From NCBI GenBank assembly GCA_016191465.1, contig JACPOP010000008.1:90039-154038 (forward strand): DNA of 64,000 nucleotides. The letters run 5' to 3'. Made by a program: the position numbers and the translations under genes. This stretch comes from Chloroflexota bacterium (GTDB lineage Bacteria > Chloroflexota > UBA6077 > CF-72). Shown piece after piece: positions 50,470 through 59,549 of the stretch (position 1 is its first letter; each line of letters begins with the position of its first letter). The notes beneath the pieces were generated by a model that was given only the letters and a program-made list of their open reading frames with translations, searched no databases and had not been told where the DNA came from.

Positions 50470-52683
50470 TCATGGCCCCGCGCCACCCACACCGATCGTC
50501 GGCAGCGGGAGCGGCCTGACATCCGCTGCCTCTTCGGGGACGGGAACACAGCGCTCACGCACCGTGCCGATCACCTCGCCGCCGGCTCGTCGAGCAGCGC
50601 GTTGGAGAAACGTCCGCCAGATCCTGCCCTGGAGGAATGACCCGCCGCAGTGGTACAGGACAAGGTTCCGCCACCCGTTGGCCCGGGTCCGAGTACAGAC
50701 CCTGAGGAACACGCACTCCCCGGCCGCGTCCCGCGCCGCGATGGTGACCCGCCCAGCCTCGGGGTGGCTGCCCAGGGTCCGCAGCGTGAAGTCGCACTCG
50801 GACACGTGAACCACCTCAGATTCGGATGTCCCGGCACCCGGCATGACCACCTGGAGCCGGTCGCCGACGCCGAGGATGCCGGGGCCACCAGCGCGCGAGA
50901 AGCGGGCGAACGGCGCCGAGACGAGCGTGGGAAGCTGCTGCCGAACGACCTGCATCAGGCCGTCTGCACCGGTACCGTGGACGAGGACCCACGCGTCGTA
51001 CTGCATCAGTGGTCCGACCCCGTCCGCCGCCGTGAGCAGCCTGGTAGACGCCTCTGGCGCACGGAGACGGGCCGACACCTCGCCAGCGTGGCGCACGGCC
51101 CGGACGTTCCGCCGGAGAGACCCGGCGCGGTGGTCCAGCAGCAAGACTCTCGCGGCGTTCGAGCCGGCCGCGCCGTGCACGCCGCCGCCGGGGTGGCTCG
51201 AGGCGCCGCCCAGGTACAGCCCTTTGAGCGGCGCTCGATGTTGGAACCAGCCCGCGACGGGACGGAAAAGCAGTTGCTGGTCCAGGGTGTGGCTGCCTGA
51301 GCCAATGTCGCCGTCGACCAGGTTGGAGTTGGCGGCGAACAGGTCATCCGGTGTCTGGGCGTGAGTTGCCAGGACAAGGTCGCGGAGCCCGGGCGCGAAC
51401 CGTTCCAACGTGTTCAACACGCGTTCGCCAAAGGGGTCCCTCAACCCCGACCAGGCGCCCGGCGCGAGCTTCTCGGCGGCATCGCCCTGCACGCGGGCCG
51501 GAACGTGGGTCATGAGCCACAAGGTGTGCTGCCCGGCTGGCGCGCGCGACGGATCGGCCAGCGTGTGCAGCCCGGCCACCAGCAGCGGATGCTCGGGCAG
51601 CACGCCCCGACGGGCCGCGGCCACGCCGCGCGTGAGCTCGTCGAGGCTGTCACCTAGGTGCAGCAAGAGCGTGTCCTGGAGGCCTTCGCCCTGGAACTGG
51701 GGCAGGCCGGAGAGTGCCACATCCATCTGGAACACGCCCGTGCCCCAACGGTAGCGCTGGACCTGGCGCAAGAAGTGTGGGGAAAGGTGTCCGCCCTCCA
51801 CGAGGTCCAGGAACAGTGATTGCGGCTCCACCGTGGACAGGACGCCGCCAGGGGCAGCGTACTCGCCATCGCCCGTTCGCACCGCAACCACCCGGCCGTC
51901 CCGCACCACCAGCCGCTGAACCCGCTGCCCCGTGAGGATGGTGCCGCCCAGCGACTCGACGTAGGCCGCCAGGGCATTGGAGAGGGCCTGAGCGCCGCCG
52001 CGGGGAATGGGCATCCCATGCTCCTGGGCAAGCGCGCACAGCAGCAACCCGAATCCACCGCTCACCGCGTCCTCCGGCGCCAGGTCCGCGTGCAGAACGC
52101 TGCCCGCGAGCCAGACGCGCGCCTCCTCGCCCTCAAAGAATCGCTCGCCCAGCGCGCGTGCCGAACCGGCCGTGATCTGCGCGAATTCAAGGAGCCGACG
52201 CGGCTCGCGCAGAAGGGGCGCAACTCGCAGCAGCGGTGCAGGGTAACCCAAGGGGTTGAAGAGCCCCGAGCAGAATGCCGAGCCGCCCCACTGCCACCAG
52301 CGGCACAGCTCGCGCCACCCCGCACCGTCGCCGGGATGCGCCCTGTCGAACGACAGCGCTGATCCCTCCAGCGTGGATTGCACGGCGACGCCCCGGCCGC
52401 CGGGCGTGCCGCCACCGTACGGGCGGTGCCAGGTACACCATTCCAGGCCGAAGCGCTCGAGCGGAAGCTGGCCAATGGGTCCCACCGGGGCGAGCGGGTA
52501 AAAGGCCGAGAATGGGTCGTGCTTGAACCCCGGCAGCGTGTGCTCGCGCGTGCGTACCGCGCCCCCCACGTCGTCCCCAGCGTCCAGCACCAGGACGCGC
52601 AGCCCGTCCCGCGCCAGCGTCGCGGCGGCGGTGAGGCCATTGGGGCCGGCGCCAATCACCACGACATCCGGATCGTGTGCCAT
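50470..52683 (-). CDS. Phytoene-desaturase-like FAD oxidoreductase fused to a DUF1990-like domain
   Basis: A 737-residue protein. The N-terminus has the FAD dinucleotide motif VVVIGAGPNGLTAAATLARD with VLVLDAGDDVGG, and residues up to about 525 show the CrtI/PDS-like pattern, ending GLYLGGASSHPGGGVHGAAG. The remaining 200 residues hold a second domain: GILGVGDRLQVVM, ECDFTLRTLGSHPEAGRVTI and a closing Arg-rich helix resemble DUF1990 (SRPBCC-like). ATG at MAHDPDVVVIG is chosen because the Rossmann motif starts right there. Substrate unknown; a lipid or polyene oxidation is possible. Divergent from maf. Confidence 0.8.
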   Translation of the reverse strand: MAHDPDVVVIGAGPNGLTAAATLARDGLRVLVLDAGDDVGGAVRTREHTLPGFKHDPFSAFYPLAPVGPIGQLPLERFGLEWCTWHRPYGGGTPGGRGVAVQSTLEGSALSFDRAHPGDGAGWRELCRWWQWGGSAFCSGLFNPLGYPAPLLRVAPLLREPRRLLEFAQITAGSARALGERFFEGEEARVWLAGSVLHADLAPEDAVSGGFGLLLCALAQEHGMPIPRGGAQALSNALAAYVESLGGTILTGQRVQRLVVRDGRVVAVRTGDGEYAAPGGVLSTVEPQSLFLDLVEGGHLSPHFLRQVQRYRWGTGVFQMDVALSGLPQFQGEGLQDTLLLHLGDSLDELTRGVAAARRGVLPEHPLLVAGLHTLADPSRAPAGQHTLWLMTHVPARVQGDAAEKLAPGAWSGLRDPFGERVLNTLERFAPGLRDLVLATHAQTPDDLFAANSNLVDGDIGSGSHTLDQQLLFRPVAGWFQHRAPLKGLYLGGASSHPGGGVHGAAGSNAARVLLLDHRAGSLRRNVRAVRHAGEVSARLRAPEASTRLLTAADGVGPLMQYDAWVLVHGTGADGLMQVVRQQLPTLVSAPFARFSRAGGPGILGVGDRLQVVMPGAGTSESEVVHVSECDFTLRTLGSHPEAGRVTIAARDAAGECVFLRVCTRTRANGWRNLVLYHCGGSFLQGRIWRTFLQRAARRAGGEVIGTVRERCVPVPEEAADVRPLPLPTIGVGGAGP

Positions 52684-52777
52684 CGCGTACTGGCAGGCAA
52701 GCGGTATGCCATCCGAAGGAGCGCGGCGGAACGGAAGCACCCTGGAACCGCTCGTGCCTGTGCCGGACAATTCACAC

Positions 52778-53422
52778 GTGCTCAACCGACTGGTGCTCGC
52801 CTCCGCATCCCCCCGCCGCCAATTGCTCGTGGGACTCCTGTCCCATCCCTATCGCGTGGCTCCGCAAGACGTCGACGAGGCGGCGTTCGTCCTGGAGGAC
52901 CCGGTTCTCACGGCGCTCAACATCGCACGGGCAAAGGCCCGCTCCGCCAGGCCGGCGCTCGACGAGAGCGAGATCGCCCTGACCGCCGACACGATCGTCG
53001 TGTCAGACGGCCAAGCGTTGGGGAAGCCGCGGTCGCCAGAGGAGGCGCGAAACATGTTGCGCGCACTCCGCGCGCGGCCTCACGTCGTGGCCACAGGTGT
53101 CTCGCTGACGGCGAGGAACGGCGAAGAATGGAACGCCATCGTGACCACGCGCGTGTTCATGCGCCACGTTGCCGATGTGGCGATTGACGCTTATGTCGCT
53201 CGCGGCGAGCCCTTCGACAAAGCTGGCGGGTACGCCATCCAGGATGAAGCATTCAACCCCGTGGAACGGGTCGAAGGCTGCTACCTCAATGTCGTCGGGC
53301 TGCCGCTGTGCGCGGTCTCACGCGGCCTGGAGACGCTTGGAGCGGGACCAGCCGGCAGTGAGGAGCGGCTTCTGCCGCCCTGCCACTTCTGCCGAAGCGC
53401 GCCTTTCGAGATTCCGGGCTGA
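52778..53422 (+). CDS. maf: Maf family nucleotide pyrophosphatase
   Basis: A 214-residue Maf/HAM1-like pyrophosphatase: LVLASASPRRQLLVGL at the start, ADTIVVSDGQALGKP with catalytic Asp and Lys, VATGVSLTARNG, and YVARGEPFDKAGGYAIQ. It hydrolyses non-canonical or methylated NTPs. The GTG at 52778 places the LASASPRR motif five residues in, as usual. The last 30 residues after GLPLCAVSRGL carry a CHFC pair and exceed the normal length. Confidence 0.9.
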   Translation: MLNRLVLASASPRRQLLVGLLSHPYRVAPQDVDEAAFVLEDPVLTALNIARAKARSARPALDESEIALTADTIVVSDGQALGKPRSPEEARNMLRALRARPHVVATGVSLTARNGEEWNAIVTTRVFMRHVADVAIDAYVARGEPFDKAGGYAIQDEAFNPVERVEGCYLNVVGLPLCAVSRGLETLGAGPAGSEERLLPPCHFCRSAPFEIPG

Positions 53423-53434
53423 GCCGACCGATCG

Positions 53435-54070
53435 CTATTTCTTCTGGGTGGGAGGATCCTCGCGCAGGGTGGCACGCCAAAGGGCTCCAGCGCCTCGTCG
53501 CGCCGCCACGCCCGCGCCGGCCATGAAGATCGAGAGCACCGCGGCCCAGAGCAGGTTCTTCAGCACGTCGGTTCGCTTCCCTTCCTTACCTTTTGGGATG
53601 TCAAGGCGGGCCTCCTTGACCCGCAGGTACTCGTCGCCCTCGCGCTCGACCTTGAGGAGCACGCCCTCTTTTCGAGCTTTCTCCACCCGCTTGCGAGAGT
53701 CTCGCACCCGGGTCTCCACCTCGCCGCGCACGCTCCGCGCCCGCGTGGCAACCTCGTCGCCAAGGTCGCCCACTCGCCGCTTCAGTCTGTTCTGCGGTTT
53801 GCGGCTCTCGCGCCAGCGGTCGATACCCTCGTAGATCGAATAACCCACGGCGGCCACGGCCACCGTGCCTGCCACCGTCAGCAGTCCGGCGTACTGCTCC
53901 GCCTTCTGCGCCACGCTTTCGCCGGCCCGCCCGGTGGAGACACGCGCCTCCGCCCCCGCGATCCCGCGGAACCCTCCGCGCACGCGACTCTCCAGCTCCG
54001 CGATGGCGGAGCTCATGTCGGCGCGGAGCGCGCCTATTTCGCGCTGGGTGTCCGAAGCTGTCGAACCCAT
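53435..54070 (-). CDS. Envelope protein of unknown function with two TM helices
   Basis: A 211-residue protein. An N-terminal coiled-coil-like segment is followed by one TM helix (YAGLLTVAGTVAVAAVGYSIYEG), a strongly basic, helical middle (RRVGDLGDEVATRARSVRGE onwards) and a C-terminal TM helix (LLWAAVLSIFMAGAGVAA). It overlaps the end of the Holin-X type gene by 37 bases, so the two are translated from one mRNA. The outline resembles DUF3618-type actinobacterial proteins that accompany Holin-X. Function unknown. Confidence 0.65.
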   Translation of the reverse strand: MGSTASDTQREIGALRADMSSAIAELESRVRGGFRGIAGAEARVSTGRAGESVAQKAEQYAGLLTVAGTVAVAAVGYSIYEGIDRWRESRKPQNRLKRRVGDLGDEVATRARSVRGEVETRVRDSRKRVEKARKEGVLLKVEREGDEYLRVKEARLDIPKGKEGKRTDVLKNLLWAAVLSIFMAGAGVAARRGAGALWRATLREDPPTQKK

Positions 54071-54573
54071 TCGAGGTCCTCCTTCAAGGTCGTCCGCGTT
54101 CGGGCCAGGGGTCTGATGGACTTGCCGCGGCGCACCGTGCGCATGATGGTGCGGTACGAAATCCAGCCCAGCACCGCGACAATGATCAGCCCGATGAGCC
54201 AGCCCAGGCTGGCACCCAGCCAGCCCAGGCCGGCCAGGCCCAGCAGCTTCTCGCCCAGCCAGTTAAAGAACCAGATGACGGCGGTGAACAGCCAGATCGT
54301 CGCCAGAAGGCCCGCGGCGAGCGCCAGGCCCGCGGCAATCGCACCGGTCTTGGCGGTGGCGACCACCTCGCCAAGGTCATCCTTGACTTCCTGCTTGGCG
54401 AGCTCGATCTGCTTGTCGATAAGCTCGGAGCCATCGTTGACGAGACGGCCAATCAGCTCCGCAAGCGTCGCGCTCGCCACGGGACCGTCGTGGGCTCCAT
54501 CATCGCCGTTCCGTCCTATCGTGGCGACCGCGCCATTCTGTGGTTCGTGTGCGTGTGTGTCGTTCACTCCCAC
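54034..54573 (-). CDS. Phage holin III / Holin-X family membrane protein
   Basis: A 179-residue protein with the Act-Holin-X layout: a cytoplasmic helix containing LIGRLVNDGSELIDKQIELAKQEVKDDL, then two or three membrane helices (GAIAAGLALAAGLLATIWLF, AVIWFFNWLG, LGWLIGLIIVAVLGWISY) and a basic tail. In bacteria these proteins are chromosomal and not lytic. The GTG start has GGAGG ten bases upstream. Paired with the DUF3618-like gene. Confidence 0.8.
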   Translation of the reverse strand: MGVNDTHAHEPQNGAVATIGRNGDDGAHDGPVASATLAELIGRLVNDGSELIDKQIELAKQEVKDDLGEVVATAKTGAIAAGLALAAGLLATIWLFTAVIWFFNWLGEKLLGLAGLGWLGASLGWLIGLIIVAVLGWISYRTIMRTVRRGKSIRPLARTRTTLKEDLEWVRQLRTPSAK

Positions 54574-54685
54574 GGGGAGCGCACCTCCGTTGGCAGGTGT
54601 TCGTGAGCAGCAATCAAGCCCGGTGGCACGACAGCCCGCGTACTCGATGCACGCGGTGTGCCAGTTTCACCCCTAAAGGTCCGGC

Positions 54686-54710
54686 GCGGCCAGTCCGCTG
54701 GGCTGGCCGC
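54686..54710 (-). terminator. Small hairpin between sortase and Holin-X genes
   Basis: GCGGCCAG (54686-54693) pairs with CTGGCCGC (54703-54710) around nine bases. Probably the end of the coaD-sortase transcript. The rest of the 184-base gap shows no gene. Confidence 0.4.
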
Positions 54711-54757
54711 CCGACCAGGACTGATACGCCGTTGGAGGTGCCCAACAGGTCGTCGAG

Positions 54758-55555
54758 CTAAGCGGGCTGTGCGACGACGATCAGCCGGTCCGAGAACTCG
54801 CGGCGGATCGGGTCAAAAGTTCCCCCGCAGGTAATCAGGGTCAGCCGCCGATCGGGCGTCTGCTCCATCACCGAGACGTCGTCGGGCGACACCAGACGGA
54901 TCTCTGTGACCACAAAGCGGCGCTCCGCGCCCCGCGCATCCTCGACGATCACCTCCTCGCCCAGGTCCACCTGGTACAGGAAGCGGAAGACGTTGCCTTC
55001 GCTGAGTGTCACAACGTGACCGGCGATGACCGCGTTCCCGCGTCCGCCCACGAGGGCCGTGAGGTCGCCGTAGTGCGCGGCGACGAATGGCAGCGTCTCC
55101 CACTCGGGTTGCCCGAGCGCGTTGAGCTTGATACCGGCCTGCTGGACGTCCGTGACGAGTTTGATACTCGGAATGCGCAGCTTCACCGCGTAGCCGGGGG
55201 GTGGAGTGGCCGCGGCCTCGATCCGGTCCGCGCGATCGGCCGGGACGGGCAGCGCGCGGACCGGCAAGTCCGCGGGCGCCGGTTGCACGGGAACGGACGC
55301 CGCGATGACCGAAGACCCGCTGTCCGCGCCGTTCGCTTCATCGATGGAGCGGGCGATCGCCGGCAGTGGTGGAGCCGGCTCGGCCAAAGCCGCCCGCGCT
55401 CCCGGCGCGGCCCGCGCGAGCGCCACAGGCGGTGGCACGCTGATCCGGCTGCCCGGCGCCCAGCCAACCTGCCACAGGGCGGCATAGCCGAGCAGCAACA
55501 GGCCTGCCCCCATGAGCAGCGTGCCGAGCGATCCGCCGGCAGCCATGCGTCGCAT
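54758..55555 (-). CDS. Sortase family transpeptidase, membrane anchored
   Basis: A 265-residue protein with an N-terminal membrane helix (LGTLLMGAGLLLLGYAALW), an Ala/Pro linker of about 90 residues and a C-terminal sortase barrel. Catalytic His is in AVIAGHV near residue 179, Cys243 in LTLITCGG and Arg257 in FSDRLIVVA. Sortases cut a C-terminal sorting motif and join the protein to the envelope. No sorting-signal protein is encoded next to it, and it follows coaD by nine bases in one operon. The class (D, E or F) cannot be fixed by eye. Confidence 0.85.
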   Translation of the reverse strand: MRRMAAGGSLGTLLMGAGLLLLGYAALWQVGWAPGSRISVPPPVALARAAPGARAALAEPAPPLPAIARSIDEANGADSGSSVIAASVPVQPAPADLPVRALPVPADRADRIEAAATPPPGYAVKLRIPSIKLVTDVQQAGIKLNALGQPEWETLPFVAAHYGDLTALVGGRGNAVIAGHVVTLSEGNVFRFLYQVDLGEEVIVEDARGAERRFVVTEIRLVSPDDVSVMEQTPDRRLTLITCGGTFDPIRREFSDRLIVVAQPA

Positions 55556-55564
55556 CAGGGCAGC

Positions 55565-56146
55565 TTACCCGCTTCCCTCGGCTCCGTTCCGGCCGCTGCC
55601 CGCGGGTGAGCTGCGGTAGCCGGCGCGGTGCGCGAACCGTTCCCGCAGCGCTGCCGCGACGGGCTCTGGAACGGTGCCGTCCATAATCAACCCGTCGAAG
55701 CGAGCCGCATCCCGGACGAAGGTGCTCGAGAGATACACATGCTCCGCTCGTGCTACGAGCAGCACCGTCGGAATGGATGGCGCCAGCTTCGCGTTCATCA
55801 GGCTCAGGGCGATCTCATAGTCCGCGTCCGTCACGGGCCGCATGGCCCTGACCAGCGCGCAGGCGCCAATCTTCTCCGCGTAGGGGGCCACCAGGCCATC
55901 GTACGCTTCGACACGCACGGAGCCCTTGAGGCGGTCGGGAATGGACGAATCGAGCAATGCAACCCGCTCCTCCGTCGTGAACATGGACGACGACTTCGCG
56001 GCATTGACTGCCACCACCACGACGAGCCGGTCGAACAGACCCAGGGCCCGCTCGATCAGCTCGAGGTGCGCAAGCGTGGGGGGATCGAACACGCCCGCGT
56101 AGACGGCGGTGCGCGAGTCCCTTGCCTTCGGAGCGGTATCGGTCAT
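55565..56146 (-). CDS. coaD: Phosphopantetheine adenylyltransferase-like protein (CoaD)
   Basis: A 193-residue nucleotidyltransferase. AVYAGVFDPPTLAHLELIERA corresponds to the GxFDPxTxGH motif with Gly replaced by Ala (TLAH), ALVRAMRPVTDADYEI to RAVSDFEYE and VYLSSTFVRD to the ISSTLVR block. Slightly longer than usual (about 160 residues) because of a C-terminal Gly/Ser tail. It makes dephospho-CoA from 4'-phosphopantetheine. The Ala in the first motif is unusual. Confidence 0.85.
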   Translation of the reverse strand: MTDTAPKARDSRTAVYAGVFDPPTLAHLELIERALGLFDRLVVVVAVNAAKSSSMFTTEERVALLDSSIPDRLKGSVRVEAYDGLVAPYAEKIGACALVRAMRPVTDADYEIALSLMNAKLAPSIPTVLLVARAEHVYLSSTFVRDAARFDGLIMDGTVPEPVAAALRERFAHRAGYRSSPAGSGRNGAEGSG

Positions 56147-56296
56147 GGGCGAGACGGGTGTCCTCCAGGCGCCACCTGCGGGAAGGGCGGGAGCGTAAGC
56201 CCCAGTACCCTTGCCCCGCGATGCACGTTTTACCGAACTCTTACGCGAGTAACAGCAGCCGTTGTCTCAACTCACCCCTATATTGAGGCGCAGATC

Positions 56297-57250
56297 ATGA
56301 TTCGCGTCGAGCATTTGACCAAACATTACGGCCCCCGAGTAGCCGTTGCCGATGTCACCTTCCACGTTGAGAAGGGCGAGATCCTCGGCTTCCTCGGCCC
56401 GAATGGGGCCGGCAAGACCACCACCATGCGCATGCTGACCGGCTACTTGCCGCCCACGAGCGGACGCGCCGAGGTCAATGGGTTCGACGTGGTGCACCAA
56501 TCACTGAAAGCGCGCGGCAGCATCGGCTACCTCCCGGAAGCGGTGCCCATGCACCCGGAGATGTCCGTGCGTTCGTACCTCGACTACCTGGGCAAGCTCA
56601 CGGGTGTGCGGAATCGTCGTGCCGCCGTGAACCTGGCGATGGAGAAAGCTCGGATCGAGCATCGAGCCAAGGACCAGATCGGCAAACTGTCCAAGGGCCT
56701 GCGGCAGCGCGTCGGGATTGCCCAGGCGCTCCTCGGGGACCCGCCGGTGCTCATCATGGACGAGCCCACCAGCGGCCTCGATCCGAAGCAGATCATTGAC
56801 ACGCGAAACCTGATCAAATCCCTTCAAAGCGACCACACGGTGGTGTTGAGCACCCATATCCTCCCCGAGGTGGCCGCAACCTGTTCGCGCGTGGTCATCA
56901 TCGCCAACGGGCGCGTGGTGGCCGAGGACACGCCAGAGAACCTGGACCGCCGCCTGAAGGGAGCCGAGAGCCTGCTGGTCGCCGTCCGCGGCAAGCCGGA
57001 GAACGTCGTCGCTGCTCTCCGCCGCGTGCCGAAGGTCCTGAAAGTTGAGCCGTCCGGCGAGCGCACCCGCGGGCAGACGGCGGACGTGCACGCCTTCAGC
57101 GTGGAATGCGCGGTGCATGCCGATGTGCGGGAATCGATAGCGCAGGCGGTCGTCCAGGGGGGCTGGGGCCTGCTGGAGATGCGGCAAGCACAAATGAACC
57201 TCGAAGAAATCTTCCTCCAGCTCACGCGAGAGGGGGGCAGCCCGTCGTGA
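56297..57250 (+). CDS. ABC transporter ATPase, GldA-like
   Basis: A 317-residue ATPase with Walker A GPNGAGKTTTMRMLTGYLPP, signature LSKGLRQRVGIAQALLG, and Walker B VLIMDEPTSGLDPKQI. The C-terminal 90 residues are as in GldA/NatA-type ATPases. GAGG lies eight bases before ATG. First of four overlapping genes that correspond to the gldA-gldF-gldG plus DUF4340 set found in many non-gliding bacteria, whose role is not firmly known. Confidence 0.9.
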   Translation: MIRVEHLTKHYGPRVAVADVTFHVEKGEILGFLGPNGAGKTTTMRMLTGYLPPTSGRAEVNGFDVVHQSLKARGSIGYLPEAVPMHPEMSVRSYLDYLGKLTGVRNRRAAVNLAMEKARIEHRAKDQIGKLSKGLRQRVGIAQALLGDPPVLIMDEPTSGLDPKQIIDTRNLIKSLQSDHTVVLSTHILPEVAATCSRVVIIANGRVVAEDTPENLDRRLKGAESLLVAVRGKPENVVAALRRVPKVLKVEPSGERTRGQTADVHAFSVECAVHADVRESIAQAVVQGGWGLLEMRQAQMNLEEIFLQLTREGGSPS

Positions 57251-57957
57251 AAAACGCGTATGTCGTTGCCGAGCGGGAACTGAAGAGCTTCTTCATCTCC
57301 CCACTCGCATACGTCGTGATCGCCCTGTTCCTGGCCATGTCAGGATTGCTCTTCGGTCTCATCGTCCAGCAATCGCGCGAGGCCAGCCTTCGGGGCCTGT
57401 TCTCGAACGTCAGCGTGCTGTTCCTCTTCATCGTGCCAGCCATCACGATGCGCCTGCTCGCCGAGGAGCAGCGCTCGGGCACCATTGAAGTCCTGCTGAC
57501 CCACCCGGTCCAGGAATGGGAGATCGTCCTCGGCAAATATCTGGCGAGTCTCGGGCTGCTGCTCGCCATCCTGGTCCTGACACTCGTGTTCCCAGCGTTC
57601 CTGTATGCCTGGGGCAACCCGGACACGGGCCCAATCGTCTCGGGCTACGTTGGGGTGTTCCTCCAGGCGGCCGCGTTCATGGCGGTCGGCCTGTGGGCCA
57701 GCAGCATGACCCAGAACCAAATCATCGCGGCGGTTGTCACCTTCGGGTTGCTGCTCATCCTGTGGCTCAGCGACAGCCTGGGCCAGGTCGTCGGCGGAAC
57801 CGTGGGCGCGATTCTCAGCTACCTCTCGGTCCTCAACCACTTCAGCGACTTCCCGCGGGGAGTCATCAACCTCAAGGACGTGGTCTTCTACCTGTCCATC
57901 GTGGCTGGCGGCCTCGTCCTCAGCACGCTGATGATCCAGGCTCGGAGGCTTCGCTAG
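57247..57957 (+). CDS. ABC-2 permease, GldF-like
   Basis: A 236-residue permease with six helices and the block EEQRSGTIEVLLTHPVQEWE, typical of NosY/GldF. It begins with ERELKSFFISPLAYV, a family start. GTG overlaps the ATPase stop (GTGA). Confidence 0.9.
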   Translation: MKNAYVVAERELKSFFISPLAYVVIALFLAMSGLLFGLIVQQSREASLRGLFSNVSVLFLFIVPAITMRLLAEEQRSGTIEVLLTHPVQEWEIVLGKYLASLGLLLAILVLTLVFPAFLYAWGNPDTGPIVSGYVGVFLQAAAFMAVGLWASSMTQNQIIAAVVTFGLLLILWLSDSLGQVVGGTVGAILSYLSVLNHFSDFPRGVINLKDVVFYLSIVAGGLVLSTLMIQARRLR

Positions 57958-57965
57958 ACCGAATC

Positions 57966-59549
57966 ATGGCACTCAACACCACTTCTACGAAGCAGGGCGG
58001 GTTCTCGCTCGGGGCGCTCCGCGCTCCGGTTGCCGCCCTCGGCGTACTGCTCATCCTCGCGGGCCTTGGCTGGTGGCTCGTCAACGGCGCTTTCGACCTG
58101 CCGCCGCGCCTCCTCGTCGCTGGCGGCATCCTGCTGGTTGGCGTCGTCATTGCCCTCGAGCCGGGGGACGTGTGGAGCGCGGTGACAGGTCGAAGCGGCC
58201 TCTACACCTCCAACACGCTCGTGATCGCCATTGCCGCGGTGGGCATCCTCGGACTCGCCAACGTCATCGGCTCGCGCTACTCGCCGCGGTGGGATCTGAC
58301 GGCTTCCAAGCAGTTCACGATCTCCGATCAGAGCGTCAGAGTCGCGGAGTCGCTGCCTGGGCCGGTGAAGGTGACCGCGTTTTTGAGCGGCTCGGATTCG
58401 CGCCGCGCCGACTTTGAAGCCCTGTTGGGCGAATATGCCCGGCGCGCCAACGGCAAGCTGACCTGGGAGTTCATCGATCCCGAGCTCCGCCCGGGCGAAG
58501 CCATCGCCGCGGGCATCCGCAACGTGGGCGACGTCGTCTACCAGCTCGGCGACAAGAAGCAGAACAGCAGCGCCACGCAGGAGCGCGACGTCACCACGGC
58601 GCTCATCAAGCTGACGCGGCCCGAGAAGAAGCTGTACTTCACCACCGGCCACGGCGAACGGAAGATCAGTGGCCAGGATCCCCCTGATTACGGGCAGCTC
58701 CAGCTCGCGCTCCAGCGGGACAACTTCACCACGGCCGATCTGAGCCTGGCCACCACGCGCGCCGTGCCGGATGACGCGGCGGCGGTGGTCATCGCTGGCC
58801 CCACCGGGCCATTCCAGCCGGACGAGCTGGATGCGCTGAGGGTGTACCTGGATGGCGGCGGCAAGCTGATGCTGTTCCAGGACCCCAACACGCAGGCAAA
58901 CTTCACGGACCTGCTGCGGAAGTGGGAGGTGAGCTTCCCCAACCAGTTCGTCGTTGACCCAGGCTTGAACGCGGGCGATCCACTTGTGCCAGCAGTCGTC
59001 AGTTACGGCACCAGCCCGATCACCCAGGGCCTGAGAACTGGGGCGTTCTTCCCAGGCGCCGGCGCCATTACCTACGCCCGCGAGAACACCGCGGTCACAC
59101 CCATTGCGCAGACCACGGACCGGAGCTGGATCGAGACCGACACGCAGTCGGTGACGGTGCAACGGCGGCCGGTGTTACAGGACAACGACGTCAAGGGACC
59201 CGTGGCGCTGGCAGTGGCGATCGAGCAAGCCGTCCCGGGCTCGGGTGCCAGCTCGACGACCACCGGTTCGGCGCGTCAGACGCGGCTCTTCCTAGTTGGG
59301 ACGGCGAACTTCGTCGCCAACCAATTCCAGCAGGTGCAGTTCTCGTCGGACAATGTGGACCTGTTCATCAATGCCGCGAATTGGATGGCGGACCAGACGG
59401 ACATCTCGGGCATTCGCCCCACGGCCACGGATACGCGCAACATGTTCATGACCAACACGCAGCAGAACCTGCTGCTGTACGGCAGCGCGCTGTTCCTGCC
59501 ACTGGTGGTGGTCGTCGCTGGCGTCGCCATGTGGTGGACGCGCCGATGA
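57966..59549 (+). CDS. GldG-like ABC auxiliary protein
   Basis: A 527-residue protein: two or three N-terminal TM helices, a large extracellular GldG/ABC_transp_aux domain (RWDLTASKQFTISDQSVRV, YFTTGHGERKISGQDPPDYG, LDALRVYLDGGGKLMLFQDP, WMADQTDISGIRPT) and a C-terminal TM helix. This is the ABC-transporter auxiliary seen in gliding and nitrous-oxide-like clusters. It follows the permease after eight bases. Confidence 0.88.
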   Translation: MALNTTSTKQGGFSLGALRAPVAALGVLLILAGLGWWLVNGAFDLPPRLLVAGGILLVGVVIALEPGDVWSAVTGRSGLYTSNTLVIAIAAVGILGLANVIGSRYSPRWDLTASKQFTISDQSVRVAESLPGPVKVTAFLSGSDSRRADFEALLGEYARRANGKLTWEFIDPELRPGEAIAAGIRNVGDVVYQLGDKKQNSSATQERDVTTALIKLTRPEKKLYFTTGHGERKISGQDPPDYGQLQLALQRDNFTTADLSLATTRAVPDDAAAVVIAGPTGPFQPDELDALRVYLDGGGKLMLFQDPNTQANFTDLLRKWEVSFPNQFVVDPGLNAGDPLVPAVVSYGTSPITQGLRTGAFFPGAGAITYARENTAVTPIAQTTDRSWIETDTQSVTVQRRPVLQDNDVKGPVALAVAIEQAVPGSGASSTTTGSARQTRLFLVGTANFVANQFQQVQFSSDNVDLFINAANWMADQTDISGIRPTATDTRNMFMTNTQQNLLLYGSALFLPLVVVVAGVAMWWTRR

